From NCBI GenBank assembly GCA_044341625.1, contig JBIIRI010000010.1, positions 1-40,323 of the forward strand: a stretch of 40,323 nt of DNA. Direction: 5' to 3'. The notes under the pieces were generated by a model. The model was not told the DNA's origin. It made no database searches and worked only from the letters and a program-made list of their open reading frames with translations. This stretch comes from Falsiroseomonas sp044341625 (GTDB lineage: Bacteria > Pseudomonadota > Alphaproteobacteria > Acetobacterales > Acetobacteraceae). Positions 8,471 through 16,795 of this stretch are shown here, in pieces. The position numbers were made by a program, and so were the translations under genes. How positions within the stretch are numbered: the stretch's first letter is position 1; each line of letters begins with the position of its first letter.

Positions 8471-9708
8471 GCCTCGCGGTCGCGCTGGCGGCGGGAGGGC
8501 TGGCGGCGATGCTGCAATTGGCGGGCGGCCTGAAATCCGCGCCGGCGCTCGATCTCATCCCCTTCGACCTGACGCTGGCCGCGCTGCTGGGGCTGCTGCC
8601 CTGCCTGGCGCTGCTGGCCGCCACGCGGCGCTGGCACCTCGATACCGCGCTCGCGCTGCCCATCGCGGCGGCGGCGCTGTTGATGCTCTGGCTCGTCATC
8701 GCCGGCGCCTGGAGCGCCTCCCGCACCGTGGCGGCGGCAAAACTGCCGGAGGTGGTGCTGGCCGGGCCGGCGATGCTGGCCGCCGGGCTGATCGCGGGCG
8801 CCGATCCAGCGGCGCGTCGGGCGCTGGCGGGCACTTCGTTGCTGATCGGGCTGGTGCTGGCGGCGGTGATCGGCTGGAGCGTGGCGCATGGGGCCGGCGG
8901 CGGCTGGCTGGGCGCGGCGGCGTCGGGGCCGGAGCGCGCGGGGGTGCATCACCAATTGGCGGGGCTTGCGCTCGCGATCGCGGCGGGGCTTGCGGCGGTC
9001 CGGGCAACGGCGGCGCGGGGATGGCTGGCGGCGCTGGGCTGGACCGGGCTGGTCGCCTTGCTCGGCGTGGCGGCGCTGCTGCCCGGCGGGCGCACGGCAC
9101 TGGTCGCGCTCGGGCTCGGCGTGGCGCTGGCACCGATGCTGGGGCTTTGGCGGGCCGGGCGTGGGCGGGCCGCCGCCGGCTGGGCCCTGGGCTGCGGCGT
9201 GGCCGCCGTGCTGTTCGCGCTGTCGCTCGCGCTGAACCCCGCCGATGCCGAGCGGCTGCGGACGATCGAACGGCTGACCGGCGATTCCGCCGGGCTCGAG
9301 GCGCGGCTCGGACTTTGGGCGGCGGCGCTGGATTGGGCTGGGCGCACGGCGCCCTTCGGGCTCGGCACCGGCGGCTTCACCATCGCCGCCGGGCATGGAG
9401 AGCGCCGCGGCCTCTATCCCCACAACCACGCGCTGGAAGCGCTGGCCGAGGGCGGGCTGCCCGGCCTGCTGCTGTGGCTCGGCGCCTTCGGCGGCGCCGT
9501 GCCGGTCGCGCTCCGCGCGCTGCGCCAGGCCGACATGGCGCCGCGCCGTGTGGCGGAGGTGGCGGCGATGGTGCTGCCGGTGGCGCTGACGGTGATGGTC
9601 TCGACCGATCTCGGCAACCGGATGGCCTGGTTCGCGCTGGGGCTGGCGCTCAGCCTGGGCGTGACGGCCACGGCGCGCTCCGGGCGGCGGGCGGCGCGCC
9701 ATGTATGA
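8467..9708 (+). CDS. O-antigen ligase / Wzy-type polymerase family membrane protein
   Basis: A 413-aa polytopic protein with about ten to twelve hydrophobic segments. The diagnostic stretch is a periplasmic loop followed by the YPHNHALEALAEGGLPGL motif (near residue 318), the conserved His-containing signature of O-antigen ligase/polymerase proteins (WaaL/Wzy/ExoQ fold). The upstream loop has RLGLWAAALDW and GLGTGGF, also typical. Sequence alone cannot separate a polymerase from a ligase. The position next to a Wzz-like protein and a priming transferase favours a polymerase. The start overlaps the Wzz stop by 4 nt, and its end overlaps the sugar transferase start by 8 nt. Confidence 0.8.
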   Translation: MSLAVALAAGGLAAMLQLAGGLKSAPALDLIPFDLTLAALLGLLPCLALLAATRRWHLDTALALPIAAAALLMLWLVIAGAWSASRTVAAAKLPEVVLAGPAMLAAGLIAGADPAARRALAGTSLLIGLVLAAVIGWSVAHGAGGGWLGAAASGPERAGVHHQLAGLALAIAAGLAAVRATAARGWLAALGWTGLVALLGVAALLPGGRTALVALGLGVALAPMLGLWRAGRGRAAAGWALGCGVAAVLFALSLALNPADAERLRTIERLTGDSAGLEARLGLWAAALDWAGRTAPFGLGTGGFTIAAGHGERRGLYPHNHALEALAEGGLPGLLLWLGAFGGAVPVALRALRQADMAPRRVAEVAAMVLPVALTVMVSTDLGNRMAWFALGLALSLGVTATARSGRRAARHV

Positions 9709-10291
9709 GGCCTGGGGCAAGCGGGCGCTGGATCTCGGCGTGGCGACGTTGCTGCTGGCGCTGCTGGCGCCGATGCTGCTGGCAGTGGCGCTGCTGGTCC
9801 GCCTGCGGCTTGGCCGGCCGGTGCTGTTCCTCCAGACCCGCGCGGGGCGCGACGGGCGGGGCTTCCGCATCCTCAAGTTCCGCTCGATGCGGGTAGGCCC
9901 CGGCCCCGATGCCGAGCGGCTGGACGGCTTCGGCCGCGCGCTGCGCCGCAGCGCCCTCGATGAATTGCCGCAGCTGGTGAATGTCCTGCGTGGGGAGATG
10001 AGCCTGGTGGGACCGCGCCCGCTGCCGCTTGACTACCTGCGCCATTACGGCCCACGCCATGTGCTGCGCCTGCGGGTGCGGCCGGGGCTCACCGGGCCGG
10101 TGGTCGCCGCCGGGCGGAACGAGGTGGATTGGCCCGCGCGGCTCGAACTCGACGCCACCTATGCCAAGGCGCCACCGACCCTGCACGGCGACCTGCGGAT
10201 CCTCGGCGCGACGCTGCCTGTCTGGCTATCCGGCCGGGGCGCCCAGGCACCTGGCCATGCGACCATGCCACCCCTTACAGGGCCAGAGTAA
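9701..10291 (+). CDS. Undecaprenyl-phosphate sugar-1-phosphate transferase (priming enzyme)
   Basis: A 196-aa monotopic phosphoglycosyl transferase of the PglC / WbaP C-terminal type. It starts the lipid-linked repeat unit by moving a sugar phosphate from a nucleotide sugar to undecaprenyl phosphate. Features: KRALDLG followed by a re-entrant hydrophobic helix (about 10-35), KFRSMR near 63-68, the catalytic Asp-Glu pair in LDELPQL (near 87-93), MSLVGPRPLPLDYL, and RPGLTGPVVAAGRN. It lacks the N-terminal membrane/CoA-binding-like part of full-length WbaP, so it is the short form. The ATG overlaps the upstream stop by 8 nt. The last residues are unconserved. Confidence 0.88.
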   Translation: MYEAWGKRALDLGVATLLLALLAPMLLAVALLVRLRLGRPVLFLQTRAGRDGRGFRILKFRSMRVGPGPDAERLDGFGRALRRSALDELPQLVNVLRGEMSLVGPRPLPLDYLRHYGPRHVLRLRVRPGLTGPVVAAGRNEVDWPARLELDATYAKAPPTLHGDLRILGATLPVWLSGRGAQAPGHATMPPLTGPE

Positions 10292-10381
10292 TCCATAAAG
10301 TTGTAATGTTTGCATTCAATACAATCATAGATTGATTTCTGATTGCATCCGGGTCCATCTTGGCGATAGGCAGCGAGGCGC
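10292..10381 (+). promoter_or_regulatory. AT-rich gap with nested dyads, likely internal promoter
   Basis: A 90-bp gap in an otherwise overlapping gene run, unusually AT-rich at 10292-10345. TTGTA (10301-10305) pairs with TACAA (10320-10324), with AATG/CATT nested inside. AATCA (10323-10327) pairs with TGATT (10333-10337). TACAAT at 10320 could serve as a -10 element but has no good -35 at 17 bp. A promoter or operator for the aminotransferase and glycosyltransferase genes is inferred. Confidence 0.4.
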
Positions 10382-11590
10382 GTGGAAGTGTCAGCTCAGC
10401 CAGGATCCTTCCAGAACACGTCCCTGTCGGGGACGGTTCTGCCTTTCCCGTCCCGGCCGCAACCGCGGCTGCACCTCTCCCCGCCCCTTCTGGCGGGCGG
10501 CGAGATGGATGGCATCCGCGCGACGTTGGAAGGCGGCTGGCTCGCCCCCGCCGGGCCGACACCCATCGCTTTCGAGGCCGCGCAGGCCGAGACGACCGGC
10601 TTCGGCGGCGTGCTCGCCACCTCCTCCGGCACGGCCGCGCTGAATCTCGGCTACCGCGTCCTGGGGGTCGAGCCGGGCGACGAGGTCTGGGTGCCCAGCA
10701 TGACCTTCGTCGCCACCGTCGCGCCCGCGGTGCAGATGGGGGCGACCCCGCGCTTCCTGGATGCGACCGGGCCGGGATGGACGATCGACCCCGGCCAACT
10801 GGCCGAAGAACTGTCCCACGCCGCGCGGCTCGGCCGGCTGCCCCGCGTGGTGGTGCCGGTGGACCTCTACGGCCAGTGCTGCGACCTACCGGCCATCATG
10901 GCGGCCTGTGACCGCTGGGGCGTCGCGGTGATGAGCGACAGCGCCGCCGCGCTCGGCGCCGGGGGCCGGGATGCGCGCCATGCCGGGCGCGGGGCGCGGT
11001 TGGCGGTGTTCTCCTTCAACGGCAACAAGATCGTCACCACGGGCGGCGGCGGGGCGTTGGCCGGCGACGATCCCGCGCTGCTGGCACAAGCACGCCGGCT
11101 GGCCGGCCAGGCGCGCGAGCCCGCGGCACATTACCAACATGAGACGACCGGCTATGCCTATGGCCTGTCCTCCCTACTCGCCGCGGTCGGGCTGGCGCAG
11201 CTGCCGGACCTTGCCGCCCGCGTCGCCCGTAAGCGCGAGATCTTCGCAGCCTATGTCGACGGCCTTGCTGACCTGACGGGCCTGTCCTTCATCGCGGAAC
11301 CGGATTGGGGCCGTGCCAATCGCTGGCTCACCGTCGCGCTGTTCGAACCCGCCACGTTCGGAGCCGACCGCGAGGCGGTGCGCCGCGCGCTGGAGGCCGC
11401 CGGGATCGAAAGCCGCCCGGCCTGGAAGCCACTGCACCTGCAGCCCGCATTCCGCAACGCGCCGCAATCGGGCGGGGCGGTGGCGGCGGGGCTGTTCGAG
11501 CGCGGGCTCTGCCTGCCATCCGGCTGCGGCATGACAGCAGCCGAACAGGCGCGGGTGATCGAGACGGTGCGGGGCTGTGCCCGGCGCTGA
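10382..11590 (+). CDS. DegT/DnrJ/EryC1/StrS family PLP-dependent sugar aminotransferase
   Basis: A 402-aa fold-type I aminotransferase of the nucleotide-sugar kind, which converts a keto-sugar nucleotide to an amino sugar. Seen: LSPPLLAGGEMDGIRATLEGGWLAP (32-56), SSGTAALNLG for phosphate binding (81-90), DEVWVPSMTFVAT (100-112), MSDSAAALGA with D186, and SFNGNKIVTTGGGG with the PLP lysine K216. The product is probably a 4-amino sugar, but regiochemistry cannot be read from sequence. The GTG at 10382 is preceded by GAGG about 8 nt upstream and places the conserved N-terminus correctly. No dehydratase or reductase making the keto-sugar is present, so its substrate must come from genes elsewhere. 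Confidence 0.88.
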   Translation: MEVSAQPGSFQNTSLSGTVLPFPSRPQPRLHLSPPLLAGGEMDGIRATLEGGWLAPAGPTPIAFEAAQAETTGFGGVLATSSGTAALNLGYRVLGVEPGDEVWVPSMTFVATVAPAVQMGATPRFLDATGPGWTIDPGQLAEELSHAARLGRLPRVVVPVDLYGQCCDLPAIMAACDRWGVAVMSDSAAALGAGGRDARHAGRGARLAVFSFNGNKIVTTGGGGALAGDDPALLAQARRLAGQAREPAAHYQHETTGYAYGLSSLLAAVGLAQLPDLAARVARKREIFAAYVDGLADLTGLSFIAEPDWGRANRWLTVALFEPATFGADREAVRRALEAAGIESRPAWKPLHLQPAFRNAPQSGGAVAAGLFERGLCLPSGCGMTAAEQARVIETVRGCARR

Positions 11591-12854
11591 ACGCCCCTTC
11601 GCGCCGGCGCTGTCGCAGGTGGGCCCCGACCGCAGCCTGCGTATCCTCTACCTGCACCAGCACTATTCGCGCCCGACCGGCAGCACCGCGACCCGATCCT
11701 ACCTGCAGGCCCGCGCCTTGGCCGAAGCGGGGCACGCCGTGACACTCGCCTGCGGGCGCTATCGGGGGGCGGAGACGGGGCTCGGCGGTCCCTTCCGGCA
11801 TGGGCGCCGCACCGGCGCGCCGGATGGGTTCGAGGTCGTCGAATGCGACATCCCCTGCGCCAACGCGCAATCCCTGTCGGCACGGAGCCTCGGCTTCCTG
11901 CGCTATGCGGCGGCGGCGTCCCGGCTTGCGCTCGGGGCGCCATGGGATCTCGTGGTGGCGTCCTCCACGCCGCTGACCGTCGCGCTGCCGGCGCTGCTCG
12001 CGCGGCGGCGACGCGGCACGCCCTTCCTGTTCGAGATCCGCGACCCCTGGCCCGAATTGCCGCGCGTGCTTTCGGCGCAAGGCGGCGGCGTGCCAGGGCC
12101 AGTGCTGGCGGCGATGGAGCCCTTGGCCGATGCCGCCTGCCGCCGCGCCGCCGCCGTGGTGGCGCTGACCGAGGGCATGGCCGAGACCGCCCTGGCGCGG
12201 GGCGCCGATCCGCGCCGCATGCGCGTGCTGCCGCAGGGCGCCGATCTCGACCTGTTCGGGCCACATGTACTGCCCTGGCGACCGGATGGCGTGGCGGCGG
12301 ACGATGTGCTCGCGGTTTATGCCGGCGCGCATGGCGTGGCGAATGGCCTCGGCCAGTTGCTGGATGCGGCGGCGCTGCTGCGCGGCTCCTCGCTGCGCCT
12401 GCTGCTGGTCGGGGACGGTGCCTGCAAGCCAGCGCTGGTCGCGCGCGCGGCGGCGGAAGGGCTACCCATCCGTTTCCTCGATCCGATGCCTAAGCCGCGA
12501 TTGGCGGCGCTGCTGGCGGGGACGCAGATCGGGCTGCTCTGCCTCGCAGCGGTGCCGGCCTTCGCCGAGCTTTCTGCGCCGAACAAGCTGGCCGAGGGGC
12601 TGGCGGCGGGGCTGCCGATGGTCAGCAACGTGCCGGGCCGCGCGGCGCGGCTGCTGGCGCAGGGCGAGGCAGGCGTGACCGTGCCGCCCGGCGATGCGGC
12701 GGCGCTGGCGGCCGCGCTGCGCGCCCTGGCCGGCGACCCGGCCCGCCGCGCCAAGATGGGGCGCGCGGCGCGCCACCTCGCCGAACGGCGGCTGGATGCG
12801 CAACGCATCGCGCGCGACTTTGTCGAGATGGCGGAACAGGCGGCGGCGGGATGA
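11577..12854 (+). CDS. Glycosyltransferase family 4 (WbuB-like)
   Basis: A 425-aa GT-B glycosyltransferase. The N-terminal domain opens with RILYLHQHYSRPTGSTATRSY (near 21-41), a pattern common in WbuB/fucosamine-transferase-like GT4 enzymes. EIRDPWPELP and VVALTEGMAE lie in the middle. The C-terminal domain carries the nucleotide-sugar site FAELSAPNKLAEGLAAGLPMV, with the acidic residue preceding the NK. It probably adds the second or third sugar of the lipid-linked repeat. The GTG at 11577 overlaps the aminotransferase stop by 14 nt. Acceptor and donor are not predictable. Confidence 0.85.
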   Translation: MPGAERPFAPALSQVGPDRSLRILYLHQHYSRPTGSTATRSYLQARALAEAGHAVTLACGRYRGAETGLGGPFRHGRRTGAPDGFEVVECDIPCANAQSLSARSLGFLRYAAAASRLALGAPWDLVVASSTPLTVALPALLARRRRGTPFLFEIRDPWPELPRVLSAQGGGVPGPVLAAMEPLADAACRRAAAVVALTEGMAETALARGADPRRMRVLPQGADLDLFGPHVLPWRPDGVAADDVLAVYAGAHGVANGLGQLLDAAALLRGSSLRLLLVGDGACKPALVARAAAEGLPIRFLDPMPKPRLAALLAGTQIGLLCLAAVPAFAELSAPNKLAEGLAAGLPMVSNVPGRAARLLAQGEAGVTVPPGDAAALAAALRALAGDPARRAKMGRAARHLAERRLDAQRIARDFVEMAEQAAAG

Positions 12855-13984
12855 CAGCGCCGCCCCGCGAGACTGTGCTGATGCTCTCGGCCGCGCATCC
12901 TGCCGACGATGTGCGGATCGTGGTCAAGGAAGGCGCCGCGCTCGCCGCCGCCGGCTGGCGCGTGATCCACCTGGCGCATGGCGCGGCAGCGGGCACGCTG
13001 CATGGCGTGGAGCTGCGCGGCCATGGCGGCCCGGGGCGCGGCTGGCGCGCGAGGCTGCGCCACATCCCAGCCTTGGCGCGCGCGGCGGCGGCGCAGCGCC
13101 CGGCGGTGATCCACGCACATGAGCCCGATTCCTGGATCGCCGCGCGCCTGGCCGCCGCGCGCTGTGGCGCGCGCGTGGTGCTGGATGTGCATGAGCATTA
13201 TCCCTCTCGCCTCGATGCGCGGCTCGGCGCGGGTCCGGCGCGCGCGTTCCAGCCGGTGGCGCGCGCGCTGCTCACCGCGCTGTGCCGGCTGATCGCCTGG
13301 CGCGCGGATGCGGTGGTGGTGGCGAAAGATGGGCTCGACGGCGCGTTCGGCCGCTGCGTCGCGGTCAGGAACTATGCCGAGGCCGCCAGCGTCGCGCCGC
13401 GCCGGCACACCGCCGGGCCGCTCCGCCTGCTGCATCTCGGCGCGCTGGGCGCGGCGCGCGGCGCCTTCACCATGCTCGATGCGCTGTCGCGCCTGCCGGA
13501 TGCCAGGTTGGTGCTGGTCGGCCGCTTCACCGATGCCAGCGAGGCCGCCTTCGATGCGCGCGCGGCGGCGCTCGGCGTCACGGCGCGGATCGAGAAGCAT
13601 GGCTGGCTGCCGCGCGCCGCCGCGCTCGATCAAGCCGCGCGCTGCGACATCGCGCTGGTGCTGTTCCAGCCGGGCGTCGAGAATCACCGGCTGGCGCTGC
13701 CCCACAAGCTGTTCGACGCGATGCTCTGCGGCCTGCCCGTGATCGTCCCCGCCTTCGCCGAGGAGGTGTCGCACATCGTGACCGAGGCCGGCTGCGGCAT
13801 CGCGACCGACACCGCCGATGCCACGGCCGTCGCACAGGCCGCGACGATCCTGTCGGACCCTTTGCTGCGCGCGCGGATGGGCGCGTCGGGGCGCGCCGCC
13901 GCGCTGACGCGCTTCGCCTGGGCTGGGGAAGCGGCGCGGCTGGTGACGCTCTATCGCCGCCTGCTGCCTACCAGCCCAGCCTGA
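12851..13984 (+). CDS. Glycosyltransferase family 4
   Basis: A 377-aa GT-B glycosyltransferase. Near the N-terminus are HPADDVRIVVKEGAALAAAGW and HAHEPDSWIAA, followed by LDVHEHYPSRLDAR. The C-terminal donor-binding domain has FQPGVENHRLALPHKLFDAMLCGLPVI with the usual pre-NH acidic region. It overlaps the previous gene by 4 nt, so it belongs to the same transcript. Its 3' end overlaps the 3' end of the convergent dioxygenase-like gene by 17 bp. With only two dedicated glycosyltransferases plus the priming enzyme, the repeat unit would be about three sugars unless other enzymes help. Confidence 0.83.
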   Translation: MTAPPRETVLMLSAAHPADDVRIVVKEGAALAAAGWRVIHLAHGAAAGTLHGVELRGHGGPGRGWRARLRHIPALARAAAAQRPAVIHAHEPDSWIAARLAAARCGARVVLDVHEHYPSRLDARLGAGPARAFQPVARALLTALCRLIAWRADAVVVAKDGLDGAFGRCVAVRNYAEAASVAPRRHTAGPLRLLHLGALGAARGAFTMLDALSRLPDARLVLVGRFTDASEAAFDARAAALGVTARIEKHGWLPRAAALDQAARCDIALVLFQPGVENHRLALPHKLFDAMLCGLPVIVPAFAEEVSHIVTEAGCGIATDTADATAVAQAATILSDPLLRARMGASGRAAALTRFAWAGEAARLVTLYRRLLPTSPA

Positions 13985-14822
13985 CGAGCATGCGCCGCAC
14001 CTGATGCCGGAGCCGCGTGGCGAAGGGCGTGGCGGCAGCCTCGCGCTCGTCGCGCGCGGTCCATTTGCCCTGATTCCAGGAGAAGTCACGCCGCATCAGC
14101 ATCGCGCGATCGCGCACCGCGAATTCCAGAGTCAGCGCGCGCCGCGGTCCTGCCGCCGTATTGGGGCCGGCGCCATGCAGCGTGCGGGAATGGTGGATCA
14201 CCGCATCGCCGGCCAAAAGCGGCACCGCGACCGCGCGGGAGATATCGGGATCGACCGCCGTCAGCGCATGCGCCCGGCGGTTTCCGCCCACGCTCGCATG
14301 GTCGACCAACGGGCCGTGATGGCTGCCGGGCACATACAGCATGCAGCCATGGGCCTCATCCACATCCTGCAACGCGATCCAGCAGGAGACGGCGGTGCGA
14401 TAGGGCGTGCCGACGGTGAAGGAGGCTTCGTCCTGATGCCAGGGCGTCGCCGCGCCATCGCGCGGCGGCTTCATGATGGCGAATTCCCACACCAGATCGG
14501 CACCCGGCAGCAGCGAGCGCGCCAGCGTCGTCGCGTTACGCCGCGTCAGCGTCTCCGCCAGCCAGGGCGCGTGGCGCGACGGCCAGACCAGCTGCGGCAG
14601 CCGGGCCGCGTCGGGCCGGTCTTCCGGGTCGAGCATGTCGAACAGCTCGCCTCGTTCCCAACCCGCACGGGATTCGAACATCTGGTCGTAGAGCGCGCGG
14701 ATCGGCACCAGCTCCTCGGGCGGCACCACACCGCGCGCCACGACGAAGCCGTCGCGCTCGAAGGCGGCGATGGCGTTCGCATCCAGGGGCTGCGCTGGCA
14801 GCGCCTGGCGATGGATAAGCAT
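13968..14822 (-). CDS. Phytanoyl-CoA dioxygenase (PhyH) family protein
   Basis: A 284-aa Fe(II)/2-oxoglutarate-dependent oxygenase. The metal triad is visible as HQD (H129, D131) and H216 in HHSRTLHGAGP; R228 in PRRALTLEF is the likely 2-oxoglutarate anchor. The N-terminus FERDGFVVARGVVPPEEL is typical. The start is the ATG at 14822, with GGGAGAG just upstream and a TATATT -10-like element further up; the longer frame to 15044 has no family similarity. The substrate is unknown. Its location at the end of the polysaccharide run, convergent with a glycosyltransferase, allows but does not prove a role in modifying sugars or lipids. Confidence 0.82.
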   Translation of the reverse strand: MLIHRQALPAQPLDANAIAAFERDGFVVARGVVPPEELVPIRALYDQMFESRAGWERGELFDMLDPEDRPDAARLPQLVWPSRHAPWLAETLTRRNATTLARSLLPGADLVWEFAIMKPPRDGAATPWHQDEASFTVGTPYRTAVSCWIALQDVDEAHGCMLYVPGSHHGPLVDHASVGGNRRAHALTAVDPDISRAVAVPLLAGDAVIHHSRTLHGAGPNTAAGPRRALTLEFAVRDRAMLMRRDFSWNQGKWTARDEREAAATPFATRLRHQVRRMLVRLGW

Positions 14823-14870
14823 GGGTTCTCTCCCGGCCGAAGTGTTCCGTGGCGGGGAGGAATATAGTTG

Positions 14871-14889
14871 GGGCTTCGGGATGAAGCCC
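14871..14889 (-). terminator. Hairpin after ccmI
   Basis: GGGCTTC and GAAGCCC form a 7-bp perfect stem around GGGAT. On the minus strand it follows the ccmI stop (14920) and is followed by an AT-rich run, so it could end the ccm transcript. It lies upstream of the dioxygenase promoter. Confidence 0.45.
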
Positions 14890-14919
14890 GTCACAGCCTC
14901 GTGGCTGGGAGCGGTGTGT

Positions 14920-15717
14920 TCAGGGGAGCGATTGCAGCTGGCGTTCAACCACCGCGCGCCAGGGCGCGTCGCGCGGCGCATCGGCCAGCAGTGCCTGCCA
15001 GACATTGCGCGCATTGGCCGGCCGCCCGGCGCGCGCTTCCGCAAGTCCGGTCAGGAAGCGCAGGCGCGGATCGGCCGGCGCGGTGGCCAGCGCGCGGGTC
15101 AGCAGCGCGGCGGCGGCGGCGTGATTCTGCGTCTCGATGTACAATTCCGCCAGGTCGCCGGCGAGTTGCGGGTCGAAGCGGATCCCGAGCGCGCGCGACC
15201 AGGCGGTGGCCGCCTCTTCCAGCCGTTCGCGATTGCGTTCGGCATTGCCGAGCAGCATCAGCCCTTGGCGCGCCGCCTCGCTGTTCGGGTCCACCTGCGC
15301 GATGCGTTCGCGCAGCGTGTCGAGCAGCCTTTCCTCGGCCTCCGCCTGCTGGCGGCGGAGGTCATAGGGCGCGCTCGGCATCTCCGGGATGCCGCGCGTC
15401 AGGTAGAGGCCGATCGCGGCGGCGGGGATGATAAACAGCGCGGCGGCCACGAAGGCGGCGCTGCGCTTGCCCGTTTGTACCGCGTCCTCCTTCGGGCCGG
15501 ACAGGATCCGGCGCTGTACTTCGAGCGTCGCTGCTGCATGCGTCGCGGCATCAAGCCTGCCCGCATCGCGTTCGCGGTCGAGCTCCGCGAGCTGCGCGCG
15601 ATACAAGGCCAGATCGGCCTCCGCGCGGCCGCGCGCGCGCGCCGGGCGCAGCACCGTGATGGCCAGTGGCAGCATCGCCACCAGGGTGAGCGCGCCCACC
15701 AGAATCCAGATGATCAC
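14920..15717 (-). CDS. ccmI: Cytochrome c-type biogenesis protein CcmI
   Basis: A 265-aa membrane-anchored TPR protein that holds apocytochrome c for haem attachment. It has an N-terminal membrane helix (IIWILVGALTLVAMLPLAITVL), a cytoplasmic leucine-zipper-like loop (YRAQLAELDRERDAGRLD, the diagnostic CcmI N-terminal motif), a second helix (AAFVAAALFIIPAAAIGLYL) and a periplasmic TPR region (about 125-265). It is the last gene of the ccm run and its start overlaps the ccmH stop by 4 nt. At 265 aa it is shorter than many CcmI proteins, with a reduced TPR part. Confidence 0.88.
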   Translation of the reverse strand: MIIWILVGALTLVAMLPLAITVLRPARARGRAEADLALYRAQLAELDRERDAGRLDAATHAAATLEVQRRILSGPKEDAVQTGKRSAAFVAAALFIIPAAAIGLYLTRGIPEMPSAPYDLRRQQAEAEERLLDTLRERIAQVDPNSEAARQGLMLLGNAERNRERLEEAATAWSRALGIRFDPQLAGDLAELYIETQNHAAAAALLTRALATAPADPRLRFLTGLAEARAGRPANARNVWQALLADAPRDAPWRAVVERQLQSLP

Positions 15718-16232
15718 GCCCGCGTCCCGCCCTGTTCCGGCGGCAGGCCGAGTGCGGCCAGCCGCTTGCGCTCCTCATCCGTCAGCGGTGGCGCTGCCGG
15801 GACGGCGGCGATGCGTCGCCGCATCGCCAGGATCAGCCCGAGCCCGCCCGCCAGGGCCACCAACGGCGTCGCCCAGAGCACCGCGGTGGACCAGGCGAAG
15901 GGGGGCTTCATCAGCACGAAGTCGCCGTAGCGCGCATGCAGGAAGCCCCGGACTTCCGCATCCGTGTCGCCGGCGGCGATGCGTTCGCGCACGATCAGCC
16001 GCAGGTCGCGCGCCAGGCCCACCTCGCTGTCCTCGATCGACTGGTTCTGGCAGACCATGCAGCGAATGTCGCGGCCTAGGGTGCGCGCGCGCTCCTCCTG
16101 CGCCGGGTCGGGCAGCATGTCGGCGGGGTTGCCGACGGCCAGCGCCTGCACGGGCAGCAGCAGCACAAGCAACAGGAGCAGGCGGACGAAGCGCGCGCCC
16201 GGCGTCTGAGGGTTCATGAAAAAACCGCTCAT
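15714..16232 (-). CDS. ccmH: Cytochrome c-type biogenesis protein CcmH
   Basis: A 172-aa thiol oxidoreductase that works with CcmG and CcmI to keep the apocytochrome CXXCH cysteines reduced in the periplasm. It has a signal/anchor helix (RLLLLLVLLLPVQALA), the hallmark RCMVCQNQSIEDS with C58 and C61, a three-helix domain (ARDLRLIVRERIAAGDTDAEVRGFL), YGDFVLMKPP, and a C-terminal membrane helix (LWATPLVALAGGLGLILAM). The ATG at 16232 overlaps the ccmG stop (ATGA); an internal ATG at 16217 is an alternative. CcmH and CcmI are separate here, unlike the fused E. coli CcmH. Confidence 0.92.
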   Translation of the reverse strand: MSGFFMNPQTPGARFVRLLLLLVLLLPVQALAVGNPADMLPDPAQEERARTLGRDIRCMVCQNQSIEDSEVGLARDLRLIVRERIAAGDTDAEVRGFLHARYGDFVLMKPPFAWSTAVLWATPLVALAGGLGLILAMRRRIAAVPAAPPLTDEERKRLAALGLPPEQGGTRA

Positions 16233-16795
16233 GCGGCGAAACGCCGCAGCAGCGGCCGGATATCCTGCTCCAGCACATCGGCCGTGATCGGGCCCGCATA
16301 GCGCCAGCGGATGATGCCCTGGCGGTCGAGCAGGTAGGTCTCCGGCACGCCGAAGACGCCCCAGTCGATGGCGACGCGCCCCGGCTCGTCACGCGACAGG
16401 CGGCGGAACGGGTTGCCGTGCTGGCGGAGGAAGCGGAGGCTATCCTCCGGCTTGTCCTTGTAGGCGATGCCGAAGACGGGCACGCCTTCGCGCTGCAGGC
16501 GCATCAGCTGCGGATGCTCGATGATGCAGGGCACGCACCAGCTGGCCCAGAAATTCACCAGCACCGGGCCGGTCAGGGCGCGCAGATCGGCCGAGGCCAG
16601 GGCGGGCGTGTCCACGCCCTCCAGCGCGGGCAAGGCGAAATCGGGCGGCGCGCGGCCGATCAGCGCGGAAGGCACGCCGCGCGGGTTGTAGCTCCCGCTC
16701 TGCATGCCCTGCAGCATGCCGTAGAAGGCGACGCCGCCCGCCGCCGCGGCGGCGAAGGGCGCGAGCAGCAGCACGCGGCGGGTGGTCGGCGTCAT
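16229..16795 (-). CDS. ccmG: Thiol:disulfide interchange protein CcmG/DsbE
   Basis: A 188-aa membrane-anchored periplasmic thioredoxin-like protein. It has an N-terminal anchor (VLLLAPFAAAAAGGVAFYGML), then PPDFALPALEG, the active site WCVPC (C87, C90) in NFWASWCVPC, the conserved GIAYKDKPEDSLRFL with the acidic groove residues, and GVFGVPETYLLDRQG containing the cis-proline. It passes electrons from CcdA/DsbD to CcmH and apocytochrome c. The start is the ATG at 16795, overlapping the ccmF stop by 4 nt; the much longer open frame upstream is a shadow of ccmF. Confidence 0.93.
   Translation of the reverse strand: MTPTTRRVLLLAPFAAAAAGGVAFYGMLQGMQSGSYNPRGVPSALIGRAPPDFALPALEGVDTPALASADLRALTGPVLVNFWASWCVPCIIEHPQLMRLQREGVPVFGIAYKDKPEDSLRFLRQHGNPFRRLSRDEPGRVAIDWGVFGVPETYLLDRQGIIRWRYAGPITADVLEQDIRPLLRRFAA

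Noticed and set aside
10292..10302. TAATCCATA as a DnaA box
   Set aside because: Two mismatches to TTATCCACA and no second box nearby; not enough to suggest an origin.
13968..13984. Overlap of convergent glycosyltransferase and dioxygenase genes as a possible frameshift or assembly fault
   Set aside because: Both proteins end normally at their family lengths, so a short tail-to-tail overlap is the simpler explanation.
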